64,000 nt of DNA, from contig JACGCK010000134.1 of NCBI GenBank assembly GCA_014925825.1, positions 59,795 to 123,794 on the forward strand, given 5' to 3'. The notes below the pieces were generated by a model, which worked only from the letters and a program-made list of their open reading frames with translations, was not told the origin of the DNA and searched no databases. Below are positions 13,607-25,598 of this stretch, one piece after another (within the stretch, counting starts at the first letter, position 1; every line of letters begins with the position of its first letter). Source of the DNA: Pholiota molesta (lineage: Eukaryota; Basidiomycota; Agaricomycetes; Agaricales; Strophariaceae). A program made the translations under genes and the position numbers.

Positions 13607-14205
13607 TTATTTTTCGAGTCGTTTTCTTACCAGTCTCTTTTCTTTCGGATGTCTATTTATTTCTTATCGGTCTCTTATTATACCGTCCTAATGTCGCCAA
13701 CCTATCTTTATTTAATGTGTTTTCCGACCGCATTTTTTTTACTTATTAATTTAGGTTGAATCAAAAATCATCTTCTGCCTCTTCTGTATTATCCTATCTT
13801 ATCAATCTTGCTATTCGTGCTTTTTAGTTTTGCAGGATCACATATTCATCCCTAGTCGCAACAAACCAATACATATCATTATTGTTCAGATTTATGATGG
13901 AGTCACTTTTACTCCATGTAACATCCAAGGATGTGCCCCTTAATTTGCTGAATCACCTCAGTGCTGCGGTCGATGTCTGATGTACTGCGCAGTGCTAGTT
14001 TGGTGCTAGTCAAGTGCGAGTCTTGTGTTTTTGGCTGCGGCGATTCTTGGCCATGTTCGTGAGAATCGTCAAACTATAAGTATGCGACCTGATGTGTCTC
14101 TATAACAGCCAACTTCACTCACTGACCGCCCAGACTGTTGCATAGGAACGCGGTGTTTACACAACAGGTAAGCGCTTCAACCTCGACAAGACCGATTTGA
14201 AGAAG
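13607..14205. other. Intergenic, AT-rich; STE12 3' side and acyltransferase 5' side
   Basis: No gene is seen. The first 250 bases are T-rich, as expected for a terminator or 3' UTR. The last part, with a candidate GTAAGC donor at 14168, may hold a 5' UTR intron of the next gene. Confidence 0.5.
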
Positions 14206-15516
14206 ATGGCCATCGAAACGACCCCACTCCTCGGAGCGCCCGTTCCAGGCCCTACGTCTGAAAGAACCGTACAAAGGATTTACTTTCTGGACAATCTACG
14301 TGCGGTCCTCACCATTCTCCTCATCTTCCATCACGCCGCAATATCAGTCGTGGCCTCCCAATCCAGCAAAACCATAATCAGCTCACTCTATAACAAAGCG
14401 GACTTTCTCCCATTAGCGCTTTTTATCGTCACAAATAAAGCGTTTCTGTATGGAGCATTTTTCTTCGTTTCCGGTTATTCGTGCCATCTTGCCCTTTTAA
14501 CCAAATCCGATTCGGCTTTCTTCATCTCTCGATCTGTAAAGACTGGATTACCTGCTCTGTTATACCTCGTGTTTGGACGAGAATCGCTGGTCAAAATCCT
14601 CTGTTTAATTGGTGGAAAGGCCATTTTTAATGACCTCAGATTTGATTCCGATGCGGGCCGCCTGGAAGGACCTGGATCCTACGTTTTCACTCTCCTCCTC
14701 TTCGATTACACCTATCTTTTCGGCCGCTGGGCTGGGAAAAAATGGTCTCCTGCCTCCTTCGGGCGACTCGAATCAAGGATCAAGGATTCCCGAGCATGGT
14801 TTTATGCCATCGTCGTCCTTTCATTCGTCTTGGTCACCTCGCTCACATTGGGAAATTGTTTCCACCTCCGAGTCATTCCATTCATTGTCAAGCGTCATTA
14901 TCCATTTGAATTCCCTGGTTATGGAGCGCCAATTACCTACATCGTTGCTTATATCGCAGGCATCAACTTCCCCCTTGTCGACAAATATCTTCATATCTCT
15001 CGTCCAGCCGCGGCAGTGGGACTCCTCGTTGGATCCGAATCGGCCGCGTACCTTTCGCTCGGGATTGCACAAGATCATTGGGAACAGTTGTGGAAATTCA
15101 TACGGGCGACACGAGACACCGAAGGCGGACGCTATTTCGACAACCCAGGATTCAACGGATATACCGCTTTCTTCACACTTTGGAACCCGTCTGTTTTCTA
15201 CTTCCTATCCATTGCTCTCATTTCGACCTTTGCGAATACGCCATTCACCAACAAAAATTGGGGTGTCTGGACGAGACATACATATATCCAGACATACATC
15301 CACATGATCCCCGTCTTGGTCACATCCTATGCCTTGAATCAGACTGGCCATACCGACCTTCAGCACCCGGTCGTAAAAACGGTTTTGAGTGGTATTTCTG
15401 GTGTCGCGGGAAGCTGGGCGGTGTCTCTCGTATACGTATATCTGGGGGGTCCATCTGCATTCCAGAGGATTTATGATCGTCTTCGCCAGGGACCTGAGAG
15501 TGGGGCAAGAGAGTAG
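14206..15516 (+). CDS. Acyltransferase-3 family integral membrane protein
   Basis: A single-exon gene of 436 residues. The upstream in-frame TTG at 14197 is not a credible start; the first ATG is at 14206 (MAIETTPLLG). After a short polar head, residue ~25 on reads IYFLDNLRAVLTILLIFHHA, the family's opening motif with a conserved His in the first membrane segment. Many further hydrophobic segments follow (for example ALFIVTNKAFLYGAFFFVSG, AWFYAIVVLSFVLVTSLTLG, ITYIVAYIAGINFPL). Members transfer acyl groups on to sugars or other carriers in membranes; the substrate here cannot be read from the sequence. The closest recalled relatives are the glucan-modifying MdoC-type proteins. It ends in a short polar tail. 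Confidence 0.85.
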   Translation: MAIETTPLLGAPVPGPTSERTVQRIYFLDNLRAVLTILLIFHHAAISVVASQSSKTIISSLYNKADFLPLALFIVTNKAFLYGAFFFVSGYSCHLALLTKSDSAFFISRSVKTGLPALLYLVFGRESLVKILCLIGGKAIFNDLRFDSDAGRLEGPGSYVFTLLLFDYTYLFGRWAGKKWSPASFGRLESRIKDSRAWFYAIVVLSFVLVTSLTLGNCFHLRVIPFIVKRHYPFEFPGYGAPITYIVAYIAGINFPLVDKYLHISRPAAAVGLLVGSESAAYLSLGIAQDHWEQLWKFIRATRDTEGGRYFDNPGFNGYTAFFTLWNPSVFYFLSIALISTFANTPFTNKNWGVWTRHTYIQTYIHMIPVLVTSYALNQTGHTDLQHPVVKTVLSGISGVAGSWAVSLVYVYLGGPSAFQRIYDRLRQGPESGARE

Positions 15517-15993
15517 TAGTATGTATAGCTCAATCAATTAAAGGTGTTATACGTGTGTACTGAGATTATTTGCATTCCGTAAATCAGTGACAGTAAGTAT
15601 CTGCATGAATGAACAAAGATTAATTATTTTCGATACCTGTGTACCATGTAAAGCTTTTGTACATTTGATGGAAAATTCTTGTATATTACTATGTTCTCTT
15701 CATCTGGATGCAATCTGAATGTCAACTCAGAAATTTAGGGGGCTTACTCTAGCTCGTGTCAGGATTTGACAAGAAGACTCTTCTTTGAAAGCCCAAGAAA
15801 GGATGGCCCGCGCTAGAGCTAGACTCGACTCATACATACGGTAACATACCACAATAATTTGTGATCGAGATCCATCATCCTCGTGACAGGCGGTAAAACA
15901 GGATCTCAATTTGGACTCACTCTCCTTTGAATCTCCTTATCATTGAACCACCGTGTACCGCTGGCCGACTCAAGGCCTCTCTGCGCCCAAAGG
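15517..15993. other. Intergenic, nothing recognised
   Basis: Short AT-rich spacer between two plus-strand genes. No ORF worth calling. Confidence 0.5.
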
Positions 15994-16431
15994 ATGTCAA
16001 ATCCTGAATCTACCTCAACGGCATCTAAGCCTAGCTTTGTTTATAAACTCGTTTCATCATCGACTCCAGTACCATTGGACAAGAGCCAACTTCCTGATAA
16101 GCTCCCCGTTAGTGCGATTGACCAGTCCTCCGGGTTTATCCACCTCTCCACCTCGACACAAATTCTCAATACTTTGAAGTGGTTCTTCAAGGATGACTCT
16201 TTTGTTTATGTGCTGAAAATAAGCTACGATAAAGTTGAGAGCCAAATCAGGTGGGAGGATCCAAAGGCGGAGGTTTGCGGACCAAGAGGGGGAGAAGGAA
16301 TGTTTCCTCATCTCTACAACGGATTAAAGCTTGGAAAGGACGAAATCGAGAGTGTCGAGGTCCTAGAAAAGGGAGCCGCCGGTTGGGATGCTGCCGTTGC
16401 AAGTGCAAGGAGCAGCTGGTTGCAGTGGTGA
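15994..16431 (+). CDS. DUF952 family protein
   Basis: A 145-residue single-exon gene. An in-frame upstream TTG exists at 15943, but the first ATG is 15994. Features of the DUF952 fold are visible in order: FVYKLVSSS near the start, then DQSSGFIHLSTSTQI (the SGFIHLS-type motif), FVYVLKISYDKV, and GGEGMFPHLYNGL near the end. Family members are small soluble proteins of unknown biochemical role, often compared with ADP-ribosyltransferase-like folds. A short Ser/Thr-rich N-terminal extension precedes the domain. Confidence 0.88.
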   Translation: MSNPESTSTASKPSFVYKLVSSSTPVPLDKSQLPDKLPVSAIDQSSGFIHLSTSTQILNTLKWFFKDDSFVYVLKISYDKVESQIRWEDPKAEVCGPRGGEGMFPHLYNGLKLGKDEIESVEVLEKGAAGWDAAVASARSSWLQW

Positions 16432-16886
16432 TTCGAGTTTGTGAGCACATATCCAAGTATTCTTAGCATCGTGTTTGCAAGCTCATGTAATTTGAAAGAT
16501 AGTGTTGATAAACGATAGTCGCAATGATTCGTGAACAATTGTATAAAAAAAAAGGAAGTGAGGGAAGCCAACTTTTAAGCATTCAATTTCTGCTCTGTAC
16601 CAGTACGTTTTTCATCCTGCAAATTCCGTAATGATCAGATATCTGTCCTCCTTTCGGAAGTTTTTGTCCTTCGCAGTCCATTTGTGACTGGAAGAATACA
16701 GGAATCGTAAAAGTCGAAGATTTATACTCCGCATCGATCACGACTTTTGCCGATTTACAAAAGCACAGATCCCAAGTAACAAGTCCTGAAGATTACAATT
16801 ACATATTATTTTACAGGTCGCTCAAGTCATAAATTAAGTCGTGCAAATGGTCATCAGACCACTAGTAATGGATAGTTTCATCAAGT
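16432..16886. other. Convergent intergenic spacer
   Basis: AT-rich region between the ends of the DUF952 gene (plus) and the DUF6534 gene (minus). It includes an A-run near 16543-16552. Nothing else is recognised. Confidence 0.5.
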
Positions 16887-19191
16887 CTATGTCTGGTAAA
16901 GAAGCGCCCGTGTCAATAATGCGCAATGGTATATGGCTTGAAAACGGCGACATTAATCACGATCACATACCTTGCTCCTTGTAAAACCCTCAGTGGAATT
17001 TCGTTCCGTCGTTCTGGTGGTTGTATTTTGACGTGAACTACTTCCAGCATTGAGGTCGACCACAATGTTGCGCTGCATCTAAACAAACGACGACGCTCGC
17101 TCGTTAGATTGATCAAGCTGATATACAACTACGGCCTTACTCTTTCGTTTTTCTGAAGGAGAATCGCTCAGATCAATTTGATAATCCATGTATATGGCTA
17201 CGCACTGTTTCGGTCTCATTTGATGATCCAAAGTCGAGCTCTGACAGATGCATACTGTTCAGTGTCGTGGTATTTGTGGCGCGAATAGCGACTCGACTGT
17301 TCAATGTCGCGAGAAGACTATTTGCGTAAACTGGTGCGATTCGCAAATTTAGAGGGTCTCTCGGAAAGAAACTGGACTACAATGACCTACGTTTTCCGAT
17401 AAAAAAGTCGACTGCAAGAAACCACAAAGTATGTGGCATAAGGGCAAACTGAAATAATAACGAGTAAATACAGCCAGGTAAAGTGTATGAAAGATTGGTG
17501 CCATACCACGATCACTTCCACAATAGCAACAATGCTGATGTATAGTTTTAAAAAAAATTATAACCTAACAATGGGGCAGCTTACGAGGTCAACAGGCAGC
17601 GATTGATAGCGTATATAATTAAGGTCGAGATGATAGTATCGGTTCTGTTATTCTTCGATGAGTATTGTACGTTGATGGTGACCTGTGAAGCCACTCACCT
17701 CCTAAATCCAGAGCGACTTCCTTGTAAAAGATAGCACAATGTACCAGCTATCATGAAGTCTGACAACACGGCAAAGACGGCGAAAGGTGTAGCCGCGAAC
17801 AACTATACGATTCGAACTGCGGTTTCAGCAAATGAATCCTAATATGCACTGAGAGACACACACGCTAATATCGGATAACTTCGCCAAATCCTTCTTGATG
17901 AACCTAAGCGAGTGCAGGCTCAATAGCTATTGAATGTAGCTGGAGAGATCTAACTCACATGAAAACAACCGTCTCTAATTCGAGAACGGCAATCAGACCA
18001 GGACTTCACTCATGAGAACAAAAATTTCACTCACCAACGCCAAAAGCAAAATGTGCTGCCACCACTGCTCCCTGCGAAAACAAACACCAATGTTGATGAA
18101 ATGTTGATATGCTTCAAGTTGTAATATCAGCACTCACGATAATCGAGACTATCCACCATCGGTACCTCGGGCTACAAACTGATGATTGATCCTAAGCTAA
18201 GCGTCTGTGTTCCCTTGCTCTGGGTACGGAAAACTTACGTTGAGATATTCGGACGATAAAAAAGCTACCACGGGACCTAGAATGATTATCAAAGTCGACG
18301 ACATGCGTAGACAGACGTACATTTGCACGATGCATGAGATGACGGTGTTGAATGCCACAGAAAGCTGGGAAGGTGGGTGATCAGGTCAGCAAATAGGCCC
18401 TGAATACACACAGTTCTCGGACAAGGAAACGTAAACGTACGAAGAGTGACCTTTGAGAACATCGACGATGAGCTACGCTATGGCTATTTTCCTGTACGAG
18501 CAGACTCACCAGTGCCCAGTTTCCAGAGACGCTAGATCGAAGTAGCTTGTGACCTATTGATGGACATTCTTCAGGACCCACATTTCCAACCGCGAGGAAA
18601 CTGAAGCGTACTAGATAATGATAGACGCTGAAAGTCACTATTTTTGGGACAGTTGAGGATAGACGTCGTAAATAGTATCAATTTTACGTACTGAAGGCAG
18701 CTTGTAGGGTGTCCAATATCCTGCAGGTGCAATATAATTCAGAGCTGGCGGACAGTGCAGACGATGCGGGAGATATACCAGATTATCGATACCTATTCGA
18801 TGAGAGGTCAGCACACGATCAAGATGGCGTGAAATGGAGGTACTTGCTATGCTTTTCATCGATCTCGAATCCTTTGGGTAGTAGACATAGTAAAGATATG
18901 TCTAAAGTATCGCACATGAGCTATTGAAGTCATATGAAGGATGGATCGATGGCGTACTTGCAGGGTCGTCAGACCGTACAGTCTGTAAAAATTGAAAGAA
19001 TTTGTAATTCGTCCTCAAAACGGAAATTTATACAACACTGACGTTGTAGCAACGAACGCCCCGATCAGTGTCGCACCTATAAGGTAGGCAGTCAATACCA
19101 TATAATACTGGTATGTTGCGCTTTAGCAAGCGAATTTACCGAAGGTATTAGAGATATCTATGTGTGGCAGGATGGGTGTTGTATCCATCAT
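16887..19191 (-). CDS. DUF6534 family multi-pass membrane protein, many small exons
   Basis: Assembled by hand on the minus strand from an ATG at 19191 to a TAG at 16887-16889, with roughly 14 short exons. The pieces match the order of the basidiomycete DUF6534 family: DISNTFGATLIGAFVATT, LYGLTTLQ/TYLYYVYYPKD, ILDTLQAAF/MTFSVYHYLV, NWAL/LSVAFNTVISCIVQ, SPRYRWWIVSII, GAVVAAHFAFGV, ETVVF/MFIKKDLAKL, FAVFAVLSDFMIAGTLCYLL, RTDTIISTLIIYAINRCLLT, and the family-typical KLYANSLLATLNSR near the end. About seven membrane segments are expected. The function is unknown; proteins of this type are highly multiplied in mushroom genomes. One junction (exon ending near 18838 to the ILDTLQ exon near 18720) does not join in phase, so an exon is missed or a base is missing there. 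Confidence 0.85.
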
Positions 19192-20994
19192 GGACGGCGG
19201 GAGTGAGTCAGAAAGGTCGTGGGCTTCTCACAGCTGTGTGATATATGCGGCACCCGCAATAGTAAGCTATGCCATGGCCACATGTGCTTGACGTTTGGGT
19301 GGAAGAACCGTGGACGGCCAAGTGCGATGTAAACTCGCTGACAATGTAGTTTGGCTGGAATAAAGCGGTAGTACAATATGATCCGGTGATTGTTTTCTCC
19401 CACCATCAGGCAACGAAGGCTGCCAAGCTGTACTATGTAGAATTCGTGTGTCGTCCAAGTGCCATCAAAACATGTAAAACGGCGTGAGATGTTTAGAAGA
19501 GACCATCTGAATTCAAGCATTACAAAAGGTAGTATGAAGGCCCCATAACATGGAAATAACGGTTATTGAGTCTCGAAGAAGCAGCCACAAACCATATGTG
19601 GGATGCGTCTAGCAGACTCTAGCGTGCATCTTTTGTCATAATAGGTCATAATTAGTACGAACGCCGCTATTACCAAAACTAAGGCAATGTCTTACCTTGA
19701 ATCGTCACAATCATACCAAGCACAGCAAGCATCACATTGGAATCCTTGTCTGGCTTTCTTATAAAGTCAACAAATTATCCGAAGCTCAAGACTCCGTCTT
19801 ATAATTGTCAAGGCATCTCAGCAGCGATTGCGCAACAGCCCGACCCGATCCCCATGTGTTCATGGGCTTAAATGTCCGACGTGTCCAAGGTCGTTTACGA
19901 GGCGAATTGGAAGCGAGAGCAATGAGGAGCGATTTCCAATGGATGACCGCTTCATCAGTCCCACTGGAGCTCTGTGGAGTGGCCGGGGCTGGTTACAGGT
20001 TAGGCTCACTACTGGGGCTGGTGACTAACAAAGAGGTAATATTAATATTCTTATTCAAAGAAAGCTCGACGGCAGCCATTTTTTTTTTGCTTGCTTCAGT
20101 TTGATTTTCGCAAGCCTTTCTTCCTTGTTTCTTCCATCGTGCGTGTTCGCAATGACCAACCGACGTTTAAGGTGCACAGGCTAGTCAACGATAGACCTAA
20201 TGAATGTTTGCATCCCTTGCTCAACAGTGGCTTTGCACGAAGCTGCATCACTTGCTAGATTTCAAACCAATTTTTGCTTTATTTAGTCATTTATCACCCA
20301 ATTTACACAGCGACCCTGCTCTACCCCACTTCGCCGTGCTGCTTGACGTCAGAACAGTGGACAGCGCCACTTGAACGAAAAGTACGAGGTGGCCTCGCGT
20401 TTTGACAATAGCTGTAAGCGACATCTGAAAGTTCAAGCGGATAAAAGAGTACTTACTTATACAGGCGTACCCGCGTACTCCGCAGCGTCTCCGCTGGCCT
20501 TTCAGTCTCAGGCTCAACTCAGGCTGGCGCTGCCCGGCTGCCAAGTGCTGGCATTGTTCCGAGTTAAATAATTACTTGCCTGTATTTCCCACTACTTATT
20601 GATTATTGCAGGTCTGAGTTGGCTCTGAATTTCTGAAAACTTGCAAAGCACCGCACGGCGGCCTGTATAAGTATTCGTCTGCGTATCTGCAATGTGCAGT
20701 GCGCGACAATGAGGGTCTTAGGTGACGTAAGCCCACGTGAATTTTATAGGGGCTATTTATACAATTCCCCATCCTATACCCACACCGCAACCCTGCTTGA
20801 ACAGTGCAGCCTTTCTCGAAAAAGGGCACCCAGCCCCCGTCTAGACGTTTCTTCGCAGCGTGTCTGACTTGCGTTCAGTCGCACTTGTGCTGAGTGCTCT
20901 CTGGGTCACACAAAAGCTACACATACACGTATATGTTATGCCGAACACCTAGGTCGACCCTTCTTTGGTTGTTCCTTTTCCTGCGAACAATACC
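19192..20994. other. 1.8-kb interval without a clear gene
   Basis: No supportable gene. On the minus strand near 19680-19780 a short stretch reads like one exon (SNVMLAVLGMIVTIQ with a GTAAG donor after it), possibly a relic or outlying exon of a membrane protein, but nothing joins to it. The rest probably includes the upstream regions of the two flanking genes. Confidence 0.45.
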
Positions 20995-22356
20995 ATGCTA
21001 CAGATACTGCATAACCTCCTACTTTTGACCAGGGTACTCCTTGAAGATCACCACGACGAGCGGAATCCATCGTCATGTCTGCAAAGCTCCACCTCGCTCG
21101 AAATGCTTGTAACCTGTTTGGATGGATTTACGGTCCCCCACGACTACTACACGCCATTCACATATCAGCTAGCACAGCCGGCTGGGTCGCAGCGCGAAGA
21201 TTGGAAAGTTGCTGTGCAATCCTTACTCGCCGTTGACGGAAACTGCTCCATCACTACCGTCCCACTTTCGCTGCAAGGATTATACCACATTGCATCATTT
21301 CAGGATCACTGTATTCTATACGAGACAAGTACTCAATGTGGCACCAATTTGAAAGGCTGGGGCTTTATGGCGGTTCCTGCCCGGCGATCGAGCGTGTCGC
21401 GACATGTACACATTTCAGCTCCGCACCCAGGCTATGATCTGGGTACAGTCGAACAAGCTGCCTCTATCTATCATTCCACGGGCTCGAGCAGCCTGCTTGT
21501 TGCTGGGCGTCAAAGAACGGCATTCCTAGAAAAGTCAGACTGTGTTCAGCGGAAAGCAGGAAAGCAAGTCTATTACAAGACAGATCCAGCCCACAATGAT
21601 GTACGTTCCGCGCTTGAAAAAATTAACAATTCCAATCGTCCTCACAAGTAACCTATAGGAAGAGCCTTTCGTCGACGCTAATATTGCGATTTATCATTGG
21701 CAAAACCAGCATTACGGCTGCCCCTCGTCGTCCTGTGCATTCCTGCAATTCCATGGGAAGGGGTCCACGACATGCTCCACCGACAACATATTCCTGTCTT
21801 CAGGCCTAGGTAGGTCTCGAACCAACTGCCCCATGCCTCATTGCACTCACAAGTTACGTCTTTCCACGTAATAGGAAACTCCTCTGCATCCAAGTCCTGG
21901 TACCTCGACCCCACCGATCGGCCCGTCAAGCGCCTGCAGAAAAATCTCCAACGCACATTCCCCTCCTTCACGGTGTCTCTGCCCTCCGACAGCCCGTGCC
22001 TGCTGACAGCGACGACGAACGTCGTCGGCAGATACATGAACGGCGTCCCCGTGGAGAGCGTGTGCAGCCGCGGCGCGACAAGCCGCCACGCGACCGGCGT
22101 GTTCGTGCACGCGGAACAGGCGTCAGGCGCGAGGGACAGGCGGCACTATGCTGCGTGGGCGGCGGCCGTGATGGCGAGCTTTGAGGCGGTGTGCGGTGAA
22201 GATGGGACAATGGATAGGGGGACTGGGCTGTGTGTCGAGCGGCACAGGATAAGTGAGCGCTTGGGGCTTGATGGGAAGACGGAAGAGACTATGATCATGG
22301 ATCGTCTGGTTTGGAATCCGTGGTATTTGTCGGTATGCTATTTTATGATGCTTTGA
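20995..22356 (+). CDS. Predicted secreted protein of a conserved fungal family of unknown function
   Basis: Exons 20995-21600, 21659-21809 and 21875-22356 join in phase and give 412 residues. The first ATG (20995) opens MLQILHNLLLLTRVLL, a plausible signal peptide. The body contains CLDGFTVPHDYYTPFTYQLA, SRHVHISAPHPGYDLGT, GSSSLLVAGRQRTAF, YKTDPAHND and an FLQFHGKGS motif. I recall similar fungal hypothetical proteins with the HISAPHP...GTPEQA and HGKG blocks, but no biochemical role. The His-rich conserved blocks and even Cys spacing suggest an extracellular enzyme; that is inference. The last exon ends shortly after WNPWYLS, at a TGA just past a GT that could instead be a donor, so the C-terminus is slightly uncertain. 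Confidence 0.75.
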
Positions 22357-22849
22357 ATGCCGTTGGGGCGTGCTGAATTTGTTTCATTTCTGTATCAAAC
22401 ATTCGTCTTCAGTCAACCTGTGCCTCATGATCAATCTGTTTATTCGTTACCCTCTTCGACGGACAGACATACTCTGCATTACAAAATAATCAATATCTGG
22501 GTGATTTCAGACAGACATACATGCTGAGTATTAAAACAACATGGAGCAGACCCGATAAAAAGTGAAGTAAGTACAATCGTATGAGAAACGTCTGTAATGT
22601 CCGCGCTGCGGGCAAATAGGTATACACGAATGCGGAACCATTCGTTTTGCGCTAATAGCTATAATGCATTATCCAAGGATGAAAGTATTAGTGGTGTCGG
22701 AGATATAAGAAACATGAACGAGAGGATGGGAACAGATTTGAACACAAATGGGTATCGAGTGACTGCTGTGCGAATAATGTCAACAACAAAGGAAAGACGA
22801 GAGATGAGGATTGTATAGATAAACGAAAGGAGGAATATCTCATTGGACG
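22357..22849. other. Convergent spacer
   Basis: Region between the ends of two convergent genes. Short ORFs here have no features. Confidence 0.5.
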
Positions 22850-24412
22850 TTAATGGGATGGACCAACAGCTGGGTCTGGTGGAGCCGGTCCACCAGGCCA
22901 CAGCAATTTGTCCCGATCACTTAGTGCCCTTGCGAGCGGACTCGACTTCTTGGGTGTTGTCGAACCGGACAGCGGCCGGGAAGGTGGCACTAGCTGCGGG
23001 GACGTGGAAAACGGAGCGAAAGTCGACACAGATGGTCCCAGGACAGACGGGTTTGATGAGCTGCCAGAGAGTTGCGAAGATGACTGGGGGAAGACGGGCG
23101 AAGAAGACGAGGTTGAGGAAGTATGAATAGAGGGCGACCGTAAGCCAGGCTGAACAGGTGGAGATGCGCCTAGCGGCAAAGATGAAGAGGAATAGAACGA
23201 TACTACGCTACTCGAGGCGCCGAAGGGGTCGTTATACACAAGTGAGGAGCCCGATGCGTCAAGGTTTGCATTCGCTAGGAAGGGACTTGGACTACTGCTC
23301 CTTGACGCCGTCGAAAGCCCAGAAAACGTCGATGTGGTCGTAGCGTTGGTGATATCTCGTTCATGCGGTCTGGCGCTGGGGCCCATTACGTCGTCGACTA
23401 TCTTGCTCAGATCGACCTGGCTGCTGTTTTTCGATATGGGATCGGCGAAGCCAGGCGGGGGCCATACTTCTTCCCTGAAAATGGAACCGGTCTCTGCAAC
23501 TCTGGATTTAAGCAAACTAGGAGCTGGCGAGGTCGACCTGACGAGCGAGTGCCTGTGCGAATTCAGAGACCGCATCTGCGGAGGGACATCATCGTCATCG
23601 AAGTCCTCCCCATCCAATAAACCTCTCCCTTCTTTCCGTTTTCCAGACACGGCGAGTGTCTTACGCAGGTTATGTCTCCGATAAACGAATATTGCAGCCA
23701 AAATAGAGAGAATAAAGACAAAGAGTGCCGTTGTTGTACCGGCTATGATAGTCGTGCGATGCGTGTTTGATTGGTGTGCGGAAGGATCGAGATTGATGAG
23801 TGCTGTCGGTAATTGAGAGGTGACCTATACAGAAAGCAAGAACGATGAGTTCTTATTCAGTTCCTATATAGGAAACTTACGGTGGTATCTTGTCCGCCAA
23901 TTTCAGTGACGATGGTCGTGAAATTTGCCGTCACTGATGACGTTGTAGCATTGAACGCAGGGCTTGTCGTTGTAGGGGTAAAGGCTAAAGGTGGTGGAGT
24001 GATAGGTGCCGTTGAAGTGGTGCTACTGAAAGAGGTCGTATCCGTTGAATTAACGACAGGGGTTGTTGATGTTGAAGGTGTCGTTCCAGAGGTCGTCCTG
24101 GAAGTCGATGAGGTAGTTGTGCTACTAAGCAGAAGCCATAAGTAGCGATCAATCAAAGAAAGAACAAGCCAATACTCACTTCGCCGAGGTCGTTGATGAC
24201 GGTGGAGGATCGGAGGTGGGATCAGCGCCATTAGTCGAATCAGTATCTGTAGTGGGACTACTGGCAGTGGTGAAATGACTGCTCTGCAGGACGATGATTA
24301 CATTAATGTCAGCCGCTTGCATTCGTGGGGAAAGTTAGCTCACGATAACGGATGCTAGGTTGGGAAAAGACGTTAGCGGATCACCCTGGGTTTGCCTAGG
24401 AAAAGCTTGCAT
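22850..24412 (-). CDS. Ser/Thr-rich single-pass membrane protein (sensor-like architecture), 5' end uncertain
   Basis: Exons (minus) 24344-24412, 24180-24283, 23881-24124 and 22850-23824 join in phase and give 463 residues. The outside part is a Ser/Thr/Pro-rich stalk likely to carry O-mannose (for example TTTSSTSRTTSGTTPS). One membrane segment, TIIAGTTTALFVFILSILAA, is followed by a basic stop (YRRHNLRK) and a roughly 280-residue, Ser-rich, disordered cytoplasmic tail with an acidic patch (GEDFDDDDVPP). The layout resembles fungal Mid2/Wsc-type wall sensors, but no Cys-rich or WSC head is visible. The ATG at 24412 gives no signal peptide, so an upstream exon carrying one, and perhaps a head domain, is probably missing; I could not place it in 24413-24700. 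Confidence 0.72.
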
Positions 24413-25598
24413 CTTGAGACGCCCCGGGACCAAAGGGGCCACCTCAAGATGAGGGAAAAGTTCAAGGATTCTGGAGGAAGACCGTGGTCATCGTTGAAGC
24501 AACGTCCCACGAATGTTTTGAGTTTTCGCAGCCCGCACCGCCACGAGGCACCGCCAAGGCAGTTGCCGTTCCAGCCTCAAACTGGAAATATCTCCGAATG
24601 GGAACTGCACTGAGGATTGCTTCGAACAACTCTAATATCTATGTACGAGCTTTGGAATTACACAGTTGCCCTCAGACCAGTTAAGCCTGTGGGAGTATGA
24701 AGAATGAATATGGGAGGATATGACAGGTCACTTGCATTATTTTCGATTATCGCTCATTCGCTGCTGAGAGGAATTTCCTCGTGAATGGGAAAAGACGGCC
24801 TGAAAAGGCCGTATATAACCAAGCCCATCTGTTCACGTATGTACATCGCTTGCGGCCTCAGGCGCCTGACATTTAACTTCCAAGTTCAGAAAGGAAGAAA
24901 ATCGTTACATATACATGACGTAGTAAAATGGTTTGCGAGTGGCGTAAGTTGACGGCTGAGGAATGAGATCGACTTGATGATAAGACGATTGTCGAAGCGC
25001 ATCTATAAGTCAGACCTTGTTAAAGGCGGTGAGTAGAATTGGCGTCGTTCGCCATCCCAGCGTAGCAAGCGATCTCACCTATATATAGATACATTCACTT
25101 TAGCGCCCGACAACAACGCATATTAATTTAGTCGAGCAGATATCTTGCACAAGCTACTGCCAGCCAGACTTGAAAAGCCTGAGATGACTACGAACAGAGT
25201 ATCTGATATTCTTGAAGGTGTTTGGATATAATTGGGAACTGCGAATGTGTGTACCAACGACGGAAGCAGCGTCATATTCATCGCAAATAACACATCTATC
25301 AGTATCTTCGAGATGTGTATGCTTCGAATAAAGCAGACCATATTTCAGCCGCTTGAAAACTTAACAATTATTCAATCGAGCTCGATTGGCAATCCTCGTC
25401 CCAAACCATCAGATATCCTGTTTCCAACCTGCAAGAACGTTACTTGGAATGATACTACATTAAAGTATACTAAAATATATAGGTAAGTATGTGAAGAGGT
25501 CGTATGGAGGCGGTATACATTGTGTGTACTACAAGGGGACTGAGTATAAGCAAGGGCGCGTACAAAAATCCTGAACCGCGAATTTCAAAATCTCCAAC
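24413..25598. other. Intergenic, possibly including the unplaced first exon of the membrane protein
   Basis: A TATATA box followed by an imperfect inverted repeat (CGGCCTTTTCAGGCCG on the minus strand) lies near 24797-24823 and would suit a minus-strand promoter. A minus-strand ORF at 25123-25341 has no recognisable feature. Confidence 0.4.

Noticed and set aside
14197..14205. Extending the acyltransferase start to the upstream TTG (and likewise 15943, 20965, 32654, 57609)
   Set aside because: These are non-ATG codons; the first in-frame ATG fits family starts and fungal initiation better.
19188..19520. 110-codon minus-strand ORF overlapping the DUF6534 start
   Set aside because: It is read across the promoter side of that gene and shows no membrane or other domain pattern.
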